In this document: positions 12,078 through 22,609 of the stretch, piece after piece | How the letters are laid out: each line of letters begins with the position of its first letter | Numbering within the stretch: the stretch's first letter is position 1 | Origin: Diploptera punctata | Taxonomy: Eukaryota; Arthropoda; Insecta; Blattodea; Blaberidae | Assembly (NCBI GenBank): GCA_030220185.1 | Contig: JASPKZ010005703.1 | Location: 248,001-312,000, forward strand | Length of the DNA stretch: 64,000 bases | Direction: 5' to 3' | Position numbers and translations under genes: made by a program | The notes under the pieces: model-generated | Database searches by the model: none | What the model was told of the DNA's origin: nothing | The model's input: only the letters and a program-made list of their open reading frames with translations

Positions 12078-12244
12078 TATATTTTTAATAGTAATGGATC
12101 GGATTATGAAAACATCTATGAATAATGTTAAAACAGATGTCAAATGTGATTTTGATGGTTATTTGGATGTTGCTGAGGATGTATATTTGTTATCACAACA
12201 CTTTGAAGATATGCAAAATACAATAAATGGTTTTATAATGTTAA

Positions 12245-12392
12245 GTGATTCCGGGCTATGTGGCCGTGCTGTTCTTACCAGACAGTCGAGCCTCCGACAG
12301 GAAACAACACCTAGAAGTACCCTCCGCAGTTGAGGGAGAAATGTCTGTTAGGAACACCAGTAATGGATCACTGCCACATAGCCCGGAATCAC
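12245..12392. mobile_element. Repeat J: short element with 20-bp inverted ends
   Basis: GTGATTCCGGGCTATGTGGC at 12245 is the exact reverse complement of the sequence ending at 12392. The pair bounds 148 bp. A diverged relative, extended by a GAAAGCCTGCAT block, is at 20719-20910. Class unknown: a MITE is likely, a SINE relic possible. Confidence 0.7.
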
Positions 12393-12607
12393 CTAACATG
12401 ATTACCGGTCGTGAAAGCCTGCATCCAAAATAAATAGTTTATTAAAATAAATAAAAATTCACATATGAAGATAAATGTAGAATAAATAAAAGAAATAAGA
12501 CAGAAGAGTAAGAAAACAGATTTTTGATAAATGATAAACACATTAATACTGTTGAGGAATTTTTATATCTAGATAGTGATCTTGCTATAAATGATAGTGC
12601 ACTTAGG

Positions 12608-12735
12608 GAACACCGTTTAGGTAAGGGTTACACTTAAGAAAGCCACTTAGTGATAGCCACTAGACATTTTGCTGTCGACCATTCCCGGAATCAGCACATT
12701 GGACGTCAAAAATTGCCGTCAGCAAAACAGGAACA
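12608..12735 (+). repeat. Repeat M, copy 2
   Basis: See 7783-7915. Here it lies between two LINE-F blocks that are adjacent in the expected protein. It therefore looks inserted, although its duplication is at most 6 bp (GGAACA). Confidence 0.55.
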
Positions 12736-12985
12736 GAACAGGAGGATGTCGGGAATTAAGAAAGCAAACAGTGCATTTGTCCAGTTACATCCAGTATGGA
12801 AATCAAGCTTTATCTCTAGATATATAAAATTAATCTTTAATAATAACGTTAAGTCTGTGCATTATATGCTTGTAAAACCAGGAAAATTAGTAAAATCATA
12901 GAAATTAAATTGCAAGTATTTATAAATAGATGCCTAAAGAAAATATTAAGAATAAAATGGCCGGAAACAATACAAAATAAAGAAT

Positions 12986-13182
12986 ATTATACTTTTTTTA
13001 AAATTATGTTTCACTGAGAGTAATTAATATTATAATTACAAAGAATAAAAGTTATCTCAGTCAAAACATAAATTTTATAAACAGCCATATCTTGAAAATG
13101 ATCTCACATAAGGAGATTGAAACGTCGACACAATACATTTATGTTTTGACTGAGATAACGTTTATTTCTTTGTAATTATAAT
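12986..13182. mobile_element. Hairpin element inserted in LINE-F
   Basis: AAAATAAAGAAT occurs at 12974-12985 and again at 13183-13194, a 12-bp target duplication. From 13029 to 13182 the insert is an imperfect palindrome with arms of about 50 bp: ATTATAATTACAAAGAATAA on one side and its complement near 13182. The middle is GAAACGTCGACACAATAC. No coding capacity. The extra 43 bp at 12986-13028 has no mirrored partner. Confidence 0.75.
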
Positions 13183-13484
13183 AAAATAAAGAATTACGAG
13201 AAAAAACTTACCATAAAAAATTAAAATAAAAAAAATCGAAAACGGAACTGAATAGGATATACATTAAGAAAAAAGACATGATTCGATTGAAAGAACTTCA
13301 TTGGATTGGAACCCCCAAGAACACAAGAGAAGAGGCAGACCGAAACAGACACGGAAGAGAACCATTCTTGAAGAGATTGCAAAGGAGGAGAAAACCTGGA
13401 GGGAAGTGAAGAAGTTGGCTCAGAATAGGATCTGTTGGCGAAGTTTTATGGATGCCCTATGCTCCTGATAGGAGACAAAGGAGA

Positions 13485-14820
13485 CGATGATGATACTGTA
13501 AAGCAAAAATTAAGTTTTTTATATATTCAACCTCAAAATAAAACAAACTCTTTTTTGGTTAAAGTTACTTCAGTCGGTAAAATCACCTCACTTTACGGTA
13601 AATCCGATATTGTTTTGAAATGAGGCAGGATATAAAGATTTGGAGAAAATGCAAATGGCTGATAACACAGTTTACCGTAGTGCATCTGTTATCAGGTGAA
13701 TTAAGTTCATTATATAACAGGTCTAATGAATCATCTCAGATAATTATTATGGCGTTGTTCTGATTCAGGTGATTCATAATTACAAAACATTTTTATCTCG
13801 CGTGATCTGTCCTGTTTTGTCAAGGGTATCTTCAAGATAACCTCACGCACCTCATTTCTTTGAATGACTATTTTATTTTGATATGCTGCACCTTATTAGA
13901 TAAATGTATTTACTTTACTTATTTCAAACCAATATTCTCAACACAGTTCTTCCAACCTAGGAAACTGAAAACCAACTTCATATCAGTTCTAACATGTTAA
14001 AATGTTAGAATAAGCACCTGATATTATATCAGTCAAAAAAGGAAGGCTGAATTAAGGAAAATAGTGGAGAATGCTGAATTTGCAGTGAAATACCTGTTCT
14101 TGGGCAGACCACTCTGTATGTACGTATATATCAGTCATCTTCAACTAAATTAAATTTGTGTTTAAAAAACTTATTCAAGTAATTAAAACTATGAAGGCCT
14201 TTCAAAATCATGTTCCATCGTCTGCATTTGATTTGGTACTGAGGTTGGTGTGTAAGTTGTATAACTGGTTCAGATGTCTGGGTGTGTTTTCGTTCAGCAT
14301 GTCTATTATGTTCTCTGCTTCCCTTAAAATCTCTATGTCTTCTAGGTTGTTCATTTTGCTGTTTTATTCTCTCTGTGTAATATTGACATGGTATTATCGA
14401 TTTTGTCGAACTGATGACCCGTTTCTGAAACGGATTACCGTAAATTATTTCGCACTGAGAGTAAGATAACTAAGAATTAAATAAATATAACAAAATCTAG
14501 CTTGAGGTGTTTCGGTAAAGAAATGTATGTACTAAGGCAAAATATAAAAAAAATGGATATGAATAATTAATTTGTCAGTTAACAACTGATACAAATAATA
14601 AATCGATACAATAATTCTAGGTATTGTGTTTATTTATTTATTCAGATTAGCATCTTTACGCAGTTTATTCGCAATATAGAAAGTATTATTTATAAAACCT
14701 TGAAGTACAATTAAAGAGAAATTAAAGCGACACTACTGCGCTGGTAGTAAATTAAGAAAAAAAAGTGAAAATTAATTTTCTTTTTGTGAAATTAACAAAA
14801 CAAAAATGCGAAAAAAAGTG
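13485..14820. other. Unannotated sequence
   Basis: A 103-residue frame at 14158-14469 has no recognised motif. The interval 13690-13870 has several short inverted words (CAGGTGAATTA / TGATTCATAA type) but no clear element boundary. Confidence 0.4.
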
Positions 14821-14824
14821 TTCT

Positions 14825-15135
14825 ACCTATGCCGTAGCGTAGTGGTTAAGGCACTGAGCTACAAGCCGGAGGGTCGAGGGTTCAAGTCCCGTTGGGGTCA
14901 GGATTTTTAAACTGACCCAAACCCTCTGGCGGCACTATGGCCCTGGGGTCGACTCAGCCTCTAACGGAAATGAGTACCAGACGCCTGTTCTGGGGGTAAA
15001 GGCGGCCGTCACGCAGGGCTGACAACCCGGCTGACATAAAGTGCCGATTGTCTAGAAAAAGTGGGAGCCTTAACCTCCTACTACCCCAAGGACCTCCGGG
15101 TCTGTTGTGGGATCACTTTACTTTTACTTTACTTT
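14825..15135 (+). mobile_element. SINE S1
   Basis: tRNA-like head GCCGTAGCGTAGTGGTTAAG, B-box GGTTCAAGTCC, S1 body, and a TTTACTTTTACTTTACTTT-type tail. Close to full length. TACCTAT is present at both flanks and may be a short target duplication. Confidence 0.93.
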
Positions 15136-15257
15136 TACCTATAATAATCTCTCAAAAATTAGTTTTATTTATTCTGGCAGAGTTAAGGCCATAAGACATT
15201 CTCTACATTCAACCAGCACAAATATACAAATACATGTGTACACTACAGATTATATAT

Positions 15258-15572
15258 ATATCCATCCATAGTAATTCTGTCCGAAGGCAGTTCCTTCACT
15301 GCAATCATAGCATTTTCATGCTATGCTTTGTAGCTTTACTAGGGAATTGTAGGTGTGGTGGCTTCCCGTTGCTTTCCACACCGGTGAAGGATGATGATGA
15401 TGATGATGATGATGATAAGGATGATGATGATGGCCATATGATTTCGGGGACCGTTTGGGCCTTAAAGTTTTCCTGACATTTGTCTCACCCAGAAAAACTG
15501 CCCCGACCGGGATCGAACATGGGATCGCTGCGTGGCAAGGTAGCACGCTACCTAGAGACCACAGCGGTGGAC
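15258..15572 (-). mobile_element. SINE S2
   Basis: Minus-strand S2 with head GTCCACCGCTGTGGTCTCTA, B-box region GTTCGATCCCGGTCGGG and an expanded (ATG)n at 15391-15432 inside the body. Ends CAGAATTACTATGGATGG at its 3' side. Confidence 0.92.
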
Positions 15573-15630
15573 ACACACACACACACACACACGCGCGCGC
15601 GCGCACACACACACACACGCACGCATATAT
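15573..15630. repeat. (CA)n/(CG)n microsatellite
   Basis: CA run, then CG run, then CA again, immediately next to the S2 head. Confidence 0.95.
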
Positions 15631-15707
15631 AGCCTATATATATACTACGTTAATTATGAAGAGATAAAAATACATTAAAAGACACGTACAAACAACAATT
15701 TATACTA

Positions 15708-15990
15708 ACTTACTAGTCTATCGTACCAGTGGGTTTAATGGCCGGACGGACATAAGTTCTCCATCATCCCCTGTATAATCTACTTTCCTCAAATCATGGA
15801 TATTGTTATTCTCCCACCTCATTCTTGGTCTACCAAGTGGGCGTTTTCCCTCTGTTTTCCTACAAGATGCTTCCCATGCACCACTTTCATCCCCCAAACG
15901 TACTACATGTCCTACCCATCGCAGTCTACGAGTCTGAACTATTCTTATTATATCTGGCTTCCTACACATATCATGTAGCTCACTAGTTTT
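15708..15990 (-). mobile_element. LINE-A 3' fragment
   Basis: The minus-strand frame 15718-15969 is open for 83 codons. It has RRLRWVGHVVRLGDESGAWE, GKRPLGRPRMRWENN and HDLRKVDYTGDD, then the usual end degenerates to a PLNPLVR terminus. Clear LINE-A C-terminus. Confidence 0.92.
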
Positions 15991-16012
15991 CTCAGCAATT
16001 TATGCTATAAAC

Positions 16013-16067
<55 letters not shown>

Positions 16068-16080
16068 TAATAATAATAAT
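16013..16080. repeat. (AAT)n microsatellite
   Basis: AAT run with one AAC interruption. Confidence 0.97.
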
Positions 16081-16790
16081 GCCGTGTGGGCTTGTTAGTC
16101 CCCCATCGGGCGCCTCCCCAGGTAGTGGATAGAGGAATGCTTTCCAAATATGGGTGATATCGGGGAAATGAAATACCCGATGCGAACCAAAACTAACGGC
16201 TACTGCCTTGTAGTTCAGTGTTGATTCACTATTCAGTGTTGATTCACTAAAGGCTTAGAGGAAGGCAACCTTATTACAAAATACCTGGTCCTCCAGGTTG
16301 GGGGTTGTAGAAATGGGCCAGCTCCTCATTCTACTGAAAAATATACAATGCTAATAAACCTAAAGAGAAAAATTACCTACAACGAACTAGCAGTAAAAGA
16401 TTAACGAAACCTGGACAGTAAATAGAAAACAAGCCAACAAGCTGTCAGCAGTAGAAATGGATTTTTGGAGGCGATCGACAAGAATTTCAAGAAGAGATAA
16501 GGTCAGTAGTAGGATAATAAAGGAAATTATGCAAGTTGAAAAAAAAACATATTACGAAAAAATAGAAGAAAAACGTTTGAAATGGTATGGGCACCTCATA
16601 AGAATGGAAGAAGAGAGAATACCAAAGAAGATCCTTAATTTGAAAGCTAATGGAAGAAGTGGAGGAGGCAGGCCTAGAGAACGATGGATGGATGGAGTGA
16701 AGAGAAGTATAGAAGCTATAGATTTGAGGGAAGAAGATGCTTTAGACAGGAACCTCTGGCGACAAATCACTTTGAGTTGAAGGAGAAACA
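16081..16790 (+). mobile_element. LINE-B chimera: leader joined to C-terminus
   Basis: 16081-16340 ends with CCTGGTCCTCCAGGTTGGGG and a GGGCCAGCTCC block, the same pair as at 63950-64000 in a LINE leader. Only about 100 bp later an open frame (16457-16780, 107 residues) gives the LINE-B C-terminus: MDFWRRSTRISRRDK, LKWYGHLIRMEEERIPKKIL, then GGGRPRERWMDGV and a stop. The endonuclease and RT that should separate them (several kb) are absent. This is either an internal deletion or two separate fragments side by side. Confidence 0.75.
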
Positions 16791-16799
16791 CTGTATTGT

Positions 16800-17626
16800 G
16801 GAATATTCCTAAATAAAAAAAATAATGATATCAATTTAGATTTCTTTAAAAATATGCTAACATCCAGGAGGCCCTGATTTCTTGTGGTAGAGAATTCCTC
16901 TTGCGAGAAATGTAGATCATATATGACTTGAAGTGATGGGTTGTCCTATGCTGCGGTATATTAAGTAGAAGGTTATGTTGTGAACGTGTGTTTACATTAT
17001 AAAATGCGGTAAAATGAAGACGTAGATAAACGCAGTAAGATTTTAAAGACGTCTGAAGATTATCATCCGGCTGTTAAACCCCCGAGGAATTAAAATTACT
17101 TTATTTATCAATTCCAAATGCATGTGGTATTAAAACGTTTGTAGTTATTGATATTGGTTCATATGGTATTGCGCGCACACTAAAGAAAGGATATGGGTTC
17201 CTGAATGTAGAGAAAACTTATTCAATTGAAGGAGATGATCTCAGTGATTTGCCTAGAGACCAATGTCTTCCTTTCCTCTGTTACAACTTCCGTTCACCAT
17301 TTTACGATTCTTGGTATCCGGTATGAAAGCGAAAGATAATCAGTGGCGTTCTAATCCTGCTGATATTCTGTCGATGAGATATTTTATTTTTATTTTATTT
17401 ATCACACAAGGTATTTTTATATTTAATCGACAAGAAAAATAATTAATTTCCACATCAGCGGGTCCATGATCGATTCCTGAACGGGTTGCACTTTCAGGAT
17501 TTTCCTCACGTAAGGTGAACACCAGGAAATCTGTAGGCCTACCACAATTACTTTGAAAACTTCATAATTTTCAAACACATTCAAAAGAAATTAAAAGAAG
17601 TAAGTTGTAAAACGTAGCTCATAATT

Positions 17627-17669
<43 letters not shown>

Positions 17670-18310
17670 CCTCTATCTGATTTTAAATACCTGGAATGAA
17701 TAAACCTTTTTTTGTGATAATTAAGGACGCATTTAGTTTTAAAATACTGTGTACCTTAAACTATTCAATCTCAATTGGACGGCGTTATGCATCATTCAGC
17801 TATACGCCATTATGCAAGTTCAGAGAAAAATAGTTTAAAGTTTAAGTCAATCTTCACTATTTATCGTAGCGCCAAATTAACAATATTGGAAATTATAAGT
17901 TATTTTTCCTATTTGACAGTTATGCATCAACAATCTTAAGAGCAGGAACATTTGGCACTTAGCTGCATAATGCGAATTTAGATTAGCATTTATAAAGATC
18001 TGGTTTGATACCAGTTTGTTGCAACACACAGAATCTCTGATAGGGCTGATTGCGTTTACATTTTTCTTTAATAATAAGGCTATATTTAAAAATTTGACGA
18101 TAAAACTGTGCGTATAGGCCTACTTACTTCATGAGCCAGTGCAACAGATGAGACCAAATTAACAGTTTTAAAAATGACGCTTAACCGATTGATGCATAAC
18201 ATCGTCAACTAATCTTTAAATAATTCTTGAAAAATCGCACTTCAGCATATTGGTACATATTTTTCAGGAACGCTGGAAGTAGAGCTATGAAAATTTTAGG
18301 GTACACACTA
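16800..18310. other. Unannotated sequence with (TA)n
   Basis: Contains a TA microsatellite at about 17630-17668. No recurrent element recognised elsewhere in the stretch. Short ORFs look like chance. Confidence 0.45.
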
Positions 18311-18311
18311 G

Positions 18312-18833
18312 GATTGCAATGGATGGATGAGCTTTAACTTAAAACCATTGAAAATGGCCTTCATTTCAATGAGCTTCAAGAAAAGGTCACCCCGAAATAT
18401 ATTTATATATCAATATTTAATATTGATTTGGGAGTTGCGTTTTCTTGAAGCTCACAGAAATGAAGACCTATTTCAATGGTTTTAAGTAAAAGTTCACCCA
18501 TTCATTGCACAGGAAATATTTTATTTCACAAAAGTCCAAAAAAAAGTTATAACCCTAACTTTTTGAACTGTTTGTTGAAATAAAATATTTCCTGTGCATT
18601 GAATAGCTGAACTTTTACTTAAAACCATTGAAAAAGGCCTTCATTTAACTGAGCTTCAAGAAAAGGTCACCCCGAAATATATTTATATATCACTATTTAA
18701 TATTGATTTGGTGGTGAGCTTTTCTTGAAGCTCACAGAAATGAAGACCTATTTCAATGGTTTTAAGTAAAAAGTTCATCCATCCATTGCACAGAAAATAT
18801 TTTATTTCACAAAAGTCCAAAAAGTTATAACCT
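18312..18833. mobile_element. Dimeric foldback element
   Basis: Two tandem hairpin units (about 18328-18500 and 18603-18785). Each has arms ACTTAAAACCATTG...GAGCTTCAAG and the complement CTTGAAGCTC...CAATGGTTTTAAGT around an ATTTAATATTGATTTGG centre. They are joined by a third palindrome (18505-18602) whose arms read CATTGCACAGGAAATATTTT and its complement. After unit 2 the linker arm appears once more. No coding capacity. Confidence 0.8.
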
Positions 18834-18842
18834 TAGTATACA

Positions 18843-18912
18843 CATTAGCGTAGTTGGTTAGGGCAATATGCTACAATTCCGAAGATTGGGAATTCAACAC
18901 ACTTCCTCGGAC
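18843..18912 (+). repeat. tRNA-like fragment, decayed
   Basis: TTAGCGTAGTTGGTTAGGGC looks like a D-arm and A-box. GGGAATTCAACAC sits where a B-box should be but is degenerate. Likely a SINE head or tRNA pseudogene. Confidence 0.4.
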
Positions 18913-19181
18913 TAAATTCTAGAATGATACATATATATATATATATATAAATTTCTATGCCCCTGCTTCATTAGAAGTTTATGATCAGTTCGAACACTAC
19001 AATTCTAATTGAATTCAAGCTATTAAGTAACTATTCTGCTTAAGAAACCATTCTGTTGTCACATTAAAACAAAATAACTTCTATACTTAACATGATATCA
19101 ATAATCGTAAAGCTCCACGAAATAAAATTCAACCTAATAACACATACAAATTATTTTTCTTTTCTAGTTCTTATAGCTCAC

Positions 19182-19235
19182 TAGCTAATACCCGGCGTGC
19201 GCTGCTACGCCTAAATAAATGAAAATGTGTTTTTT
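19182..19235 (-). mobile_element. Helitron 3' end fragment
   Basis: On the minus strand TTTAGGCGTAGCAGCGCACG then GCCGGGTATTAGCTAG. This is the same hairpin and CTRR-type terminus as the complete element at 39423-40386. Only the end is present. Confidence 0.7.
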
Positions 19236-19382
19236 ACAAATAACCCGAAGGTTCATGGCCGAGCGGGCATAAGGTGTCCATACATCCCTATAGTAAGGAA
19301 ATAGTTTCCAATCATCCCCTGTAAAATCTACCTCCCTCAAATCATGATTCTTGGACTATCAACTGGGCGTTTTCCCTATGGT
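19236..19382 (-). mobile_element. LINE-A fragment
   Basis: Minus-strand pieces corresponding to the GRPRM..., NHDLREVDYTGDDW and CATGAACCT regions, with internal deletions. The final 3' terminus is missing. Confidence 0.7.
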
Positions 19383-19438
19383 TAAAGGTAATAATAAAAC
19401 ATACAAAGGAAGAACAGTTTCTATCTACTATGTATGTA

Positions 19439-19440
19439 TG

Positions 19441-19470
<30 letters not shown>
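19439..19470. repeat. (TA)n microsatellite
   Basis: TA run directly left of a hairpin element. TA-rich sequence is a plausible insertion target. Confidence 0.9.
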
Positions 19471-19472
<2 letters not shown>

Positions 19473-19590
19473 GAAAAAATACAAAGAAAATAGTAAAATA
19501 TAATGAATAATCTATCGCTTATAGGCCTGTATAAGACATCAGCGATAGATTAAATATTTACATTTTATTATTCTCATTGTATTTTTTCAT
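19471..19590. mobile_element. 120-bp hairpin element
   Basis: ATGAAAAAATACAAAGAAAA at the left and its near complement ending ATTGTATTTTTTCAT at the right. Arms are about 52 bp each and meet around TATAGGCCTGTATA. Both arms contain AATCTATCGCT or its complement. A minimal foldback MITE is the likely explanation. Confidence 0.7.
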
Positions 19591-20575
19591 GTATAACAGA
19601 TGCCACATTTTGTTGCCAAGGCCCTACTTACGGAGACATAACAGCATCTTCAAATATAAGATTTTATATATTTTTTAATGAGCTGTAAAGAAAGGCGAAA
19701 ACATGTTTATGAAATTTCAGAATTTAAAAAAAATTCTAAAATTCATTATAATCACAATAGAGTTTATGTAGTATATTTTATTAAATATTAAGTACCTGTT
19801 CATATATTAGTCTTCCTCAATTAAAATTGATTTTTGTTTATGAAAATAACAAATTAACAAAGTTTTTTTTAAAAATAAAAATCCGTTTTAGTTGAGGAAG
19901 GTACTTATATTAATATTTAAAAAATAAGAATGATCTTATTTTGCAAGTTTCCAGAAGAATAGCCTACGTGTTACTAAGTTTGCATAACTTAGAGTGTGGT
20001 ATTTAGAAATTATTTGATCTTTAGCTCAAAATAATCACTGCTAAAGGAAATAAATAACTATAAACTAACAGAACAAAATTATTAACATTGTCTTTAGAAA
20101 GGAAAGAGCTTCGATAAGACGTTAGTAAACGAATACTCTGATACACAATGAGAAGTTTATCTCTGTCCTCGGAAAGGTTGGCGACCCTGCCTCACGAGTA
20201 ATGATCTGTAGATATCAGTTTGTGTGGAATTAAAATATTATTACTACAAGCCCAGAAATCTACACATCTCCTCGTACTCAATTACTGAGAGTATTATCAA
20301 TACTATCTATCTTTATTGGCCTTCTTGAAAAAGGAGCGGGATGATGCTGCAGGCAACTAATTTATGTATTTACTGATACTCTCTAATTGTAACCATTGAA
20401 TAAACAACTTAAAATCAACCATCTTGGTTATAATCAAACTTCAAGGTGTGAAATGCTTTTTAAATAAAATACGTTTATTCTCTGAATCCAGTTTCTTTAT
20501 TTGGATTAATTATTTTCAATTTCCACATACGATATTTCAAATATATGTTCGGTATATAATAATAATAACAATAAT
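19591..20575. other. Unannotated AT-rich sequence
   Basis: A weak inverted repeat at about 19785-19915 pairs AAGTACCTG...CTTCCTCAATTAAAA with TTTTAGTTGAGGAAGGTACTT. Otherwise nothing recognised. Confidence 0.4.
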
Positions 20576-20576
20576 A

Positions 20577-20718
20577 ACTAACTAACTCACTGGCATTTTC
20601 GAAACCGTAGCTCCTGGTCGCTCGGACATACGCTCTCTATATATCCCTTTCCTGACCTAACGTTTTCCAATCATCTCCTGTATAATGTACTTCCCTAGAA
20701 TCGTGTTTAATATTTGCA
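20577..20718 (-). mobile_element. LINE-A 3' end
   Basis: Minus strand: the HDSREVHYTGDDWKTLGQER block, then the degenerate terminus and TTAG repeats (here aactaactcactggca). It is cut off at its 5' side by repeat J. Confidence 0.8.
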
Positions 20719-20910
20719 GAATGCAGGCTTTCATAGCCGGAAATCATGATATTAGAAGATTTCGGGCTACAAGGCTGTGGTCCATAACTGGTGTTTGTCC
20801 CAGACGTATCTCCTTCGGCTATGGAGGGCATCTTCGGTGGCGAGTTCTTTCGACCGGGGAACAACACCTAGAAGAACTCGTTCTTCCGAGCAGGGAACAA
20901 CACCTAGAAT
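20719..20910 (-). repeat. Repeat J relative
   Basis: On the minus strand it shares AACAACACCTAGAAG, a GTAGCCCGAAATC-like word and GAAAGCCTGCAT with 12245-12430. It contains a local near-duplication of GGGGAACAACACCTAGAA. Confidence 0.55.
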
Positions 20911-20929
20911 AACTCGCCACTGAAGATGC

Positions 20930-21330
20930 CCGTAATACACAGCCGACCTTTTTTTATATTGTTCGATAATGGCGGCAGGACACGTCCCTGGGAGGTAGAA
21001 CGGGCACGGCCCGGATCAGCCCAGATGGGAGAACCTGCGCTGACTACCGGCTCAGGCTACGGCCTCGTGGACCAACTGTGGGGTCGCCAGGAGATGAGAA
21101 CCTGGACGTACTAAAGTCTCACACTGCAGGACTTGGTTAAACCAAAGTCCTAGCCGGTCTCACAACGGCTCCAGGATGCGACTCTGGAGGTAGAATAGGG
21201 GGATGGTCGGTGGATCTGCGATGCTCCCAAGCAAAGCAGGCTCATGGAGCCCGTGAATCAACTGTGGGGTCGTTAAGCACTGAGCGACCTGACGTACTAT
21301 GTAGCGCAACAATTTACCTAACACATCCTC
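20930..21330. repeat. GC-rich region with internal duplication
   Basis: Much more GC-rich than its surroundings. Two diverged blocks each hold GGAGGTAGAA and, further on, CAACTGTGGGGTCG (near 21068 and 21260). The plus frame reads EVERARPGSAQMGEPALTTG. I suspect a LINE 5' leader but cannot prove it. Confidence 0.45.
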
Positions 21331-21409
21331 TCGGGTGTTGGTTTTAAGTTTATGAAGTTCCAATGTAGTTTAGAAGTAGATATAGGGAGAGAAAAAAAAA
21401 ACAGTTGGC

Positions 21410-21660
21410 TGGGGAGTAGAGGAATATCCTAGTTGGTGACATTCGTACATGTTGCAGCCATTTGTCTCTGTAGGTGGATATATCTTCTTCTAAAGGTTGC
21501 ATGTGGAGTTCCTTTAAAAATCTACATTCAAGTAGAGTATATCCAGCAGTTCGGTGCATGAATCTCATTTCTGCAGCTCTTAATCGTTCTTTTTTAGAAC
21601 CCAGATTTCACTTCCATACAGGAAAGTCGGGTGGGCGAGAGTTTTATATAATTTGAGTCT
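21410..21660 (-). mobile_element. LINE-C C-terminal fragment
   Basis: The minus frame 21350-21568 contains MRFMHRTAGYTLLECRF and STYRDKWLQHVRM, the LINE-C block after the RT thumb. The remainder upstream is out of frame. Confidence 0.8.
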
Positions 21661-22330
21661 TGAATGTTTTTGTACAAGATGTGGTTTTAAAACATTTTTG
21701 CACTATGTAACTAATATTGTATACTGTTATTGTTGATGTGCATCGTAATTTGACATTCCCCAAACAATCTTGGTTGCTATGAAATCTCAATAGTTTAAAA
21801 ACGACCAAAAACACTAGTGCGGTAAGTAAAAACATTTTGGAATATTGAGATTGATACTGCAATTTGTATTAATTTCGGTATTAATTCATCACATCCAGCT
21901 TTCCACGCCTCTTCTATTTCATCATCGCTGCACAGATCATCTAAAACTTTTTCCATAATCAGAAACAAGCCCCAAATCAAATTGGTTTCACAGTTTTAAT
22001 AAATATAAGATGGCGACATGGCCAACAATACTTTTTCTCCATAGCAACACATGTAGTGGATTCATCTTCTGAAATCTTAACATTTATCTTCAATTATATT
22101 TATTAATGTTTTAGCTAATATCTTAATTACTAAAATAAATACGCATGGTGCAAAAAATAGGATGCAATACTCATGTGGTAAACACATAGCGGAATCTCGA
22201 AAATTAAAAAAAAAAAACCTCGGTGCCTCATTTTTTAAACTTTTCCTCGATCCATATCAAGTGTTTACCACCCTAGTATCGCAATATACTATATTTATTA
22301 AGTCTAATATTGTAATGTAAGTTTTATATT
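21661..22330. other. Unannotated AT-rich sequence
   Basis: No repeat matched within the window. Two small minus-strand frames have no recognised motif. Confidence 0.4.
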
Positions 22331-22334
22331 AACT

Positions 22335-22500
22335 CGATCTCGCCTTGACAGGAGATGTCACATCCTTGGTAGAATAAGTATCAATTTGCTCTAAAATCGT
22401 ATCTTCAATTACTATTTTGCTACGTATTGGATCGGTACCTCGGAATGTAATTACTTTGGTTTTATCAGTTGAAATTTTCATACCGTAATCTTTTGTGACG
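22335..22500 (-). mobile_element. LINE-C internal fragment
   Basis: Minus strand: TKDYGMKISTDKTKVITFRG then IRSKIVIEDTILEQIDTYS. In LINE-C this block follows the RT active site (the KISTxKTKVMAF motif). A short isolated piece. Confidence 0.75.
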
Positions 22501-22512
22501 TTATATAGTGTA

Positions 22513-22515
<3 letters not shown>

Positions 22516-22608
<93 letters not shown>
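22516..22608. repeat. (ATT)n microsatellite
   Basis: About 30 uninterrupted ATT units. Confidence 0.98.

Positions 22609-22609
<1 letters not shown>

Larger units (their letters stand above)
12530..13480 (+). mobile_element. LINE-F copy, interrupted twice
   Basis: The first block reads NTVEEFLYLDSDLAINDSAL. After repeat M it resumes with GIKKANSAFVQLHPVWKSS. After the insertion at 12986-13182 it ends with KEEKTWREVKKLAQNR then a SFMDALCS stop. These are the C-terminal blocks of a widespread invertebrate LINE type (consensus recalled as KLAQDRxxWRxFVDALCS). RT core absent. The two interruptions are described separately. Confidence 0.8.
15165..15700 (-). mobile_element. LINE-K 3' UTR, split by S2 and microsatellites
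   Basis: The start TTATTCTGGCAGAGTTAAGG and the later block near 15640-15700 (AAAATACATTAAAAG, GTACAAACA) match 51332-51560, where the two parts are contiguous. The segment between them is SINE S2 plus CA/TA repeats. I infer this is the 3' UTR of a LINE, in reverse orientation. Confidence 0.6.

Noticed and set aside
20637..20867. Minus-strand frame MLFPGRKNSPPK... as a gene
   Set aside because: It joins repeat J to a LINE-A end (HDSREVHYTGDDW).
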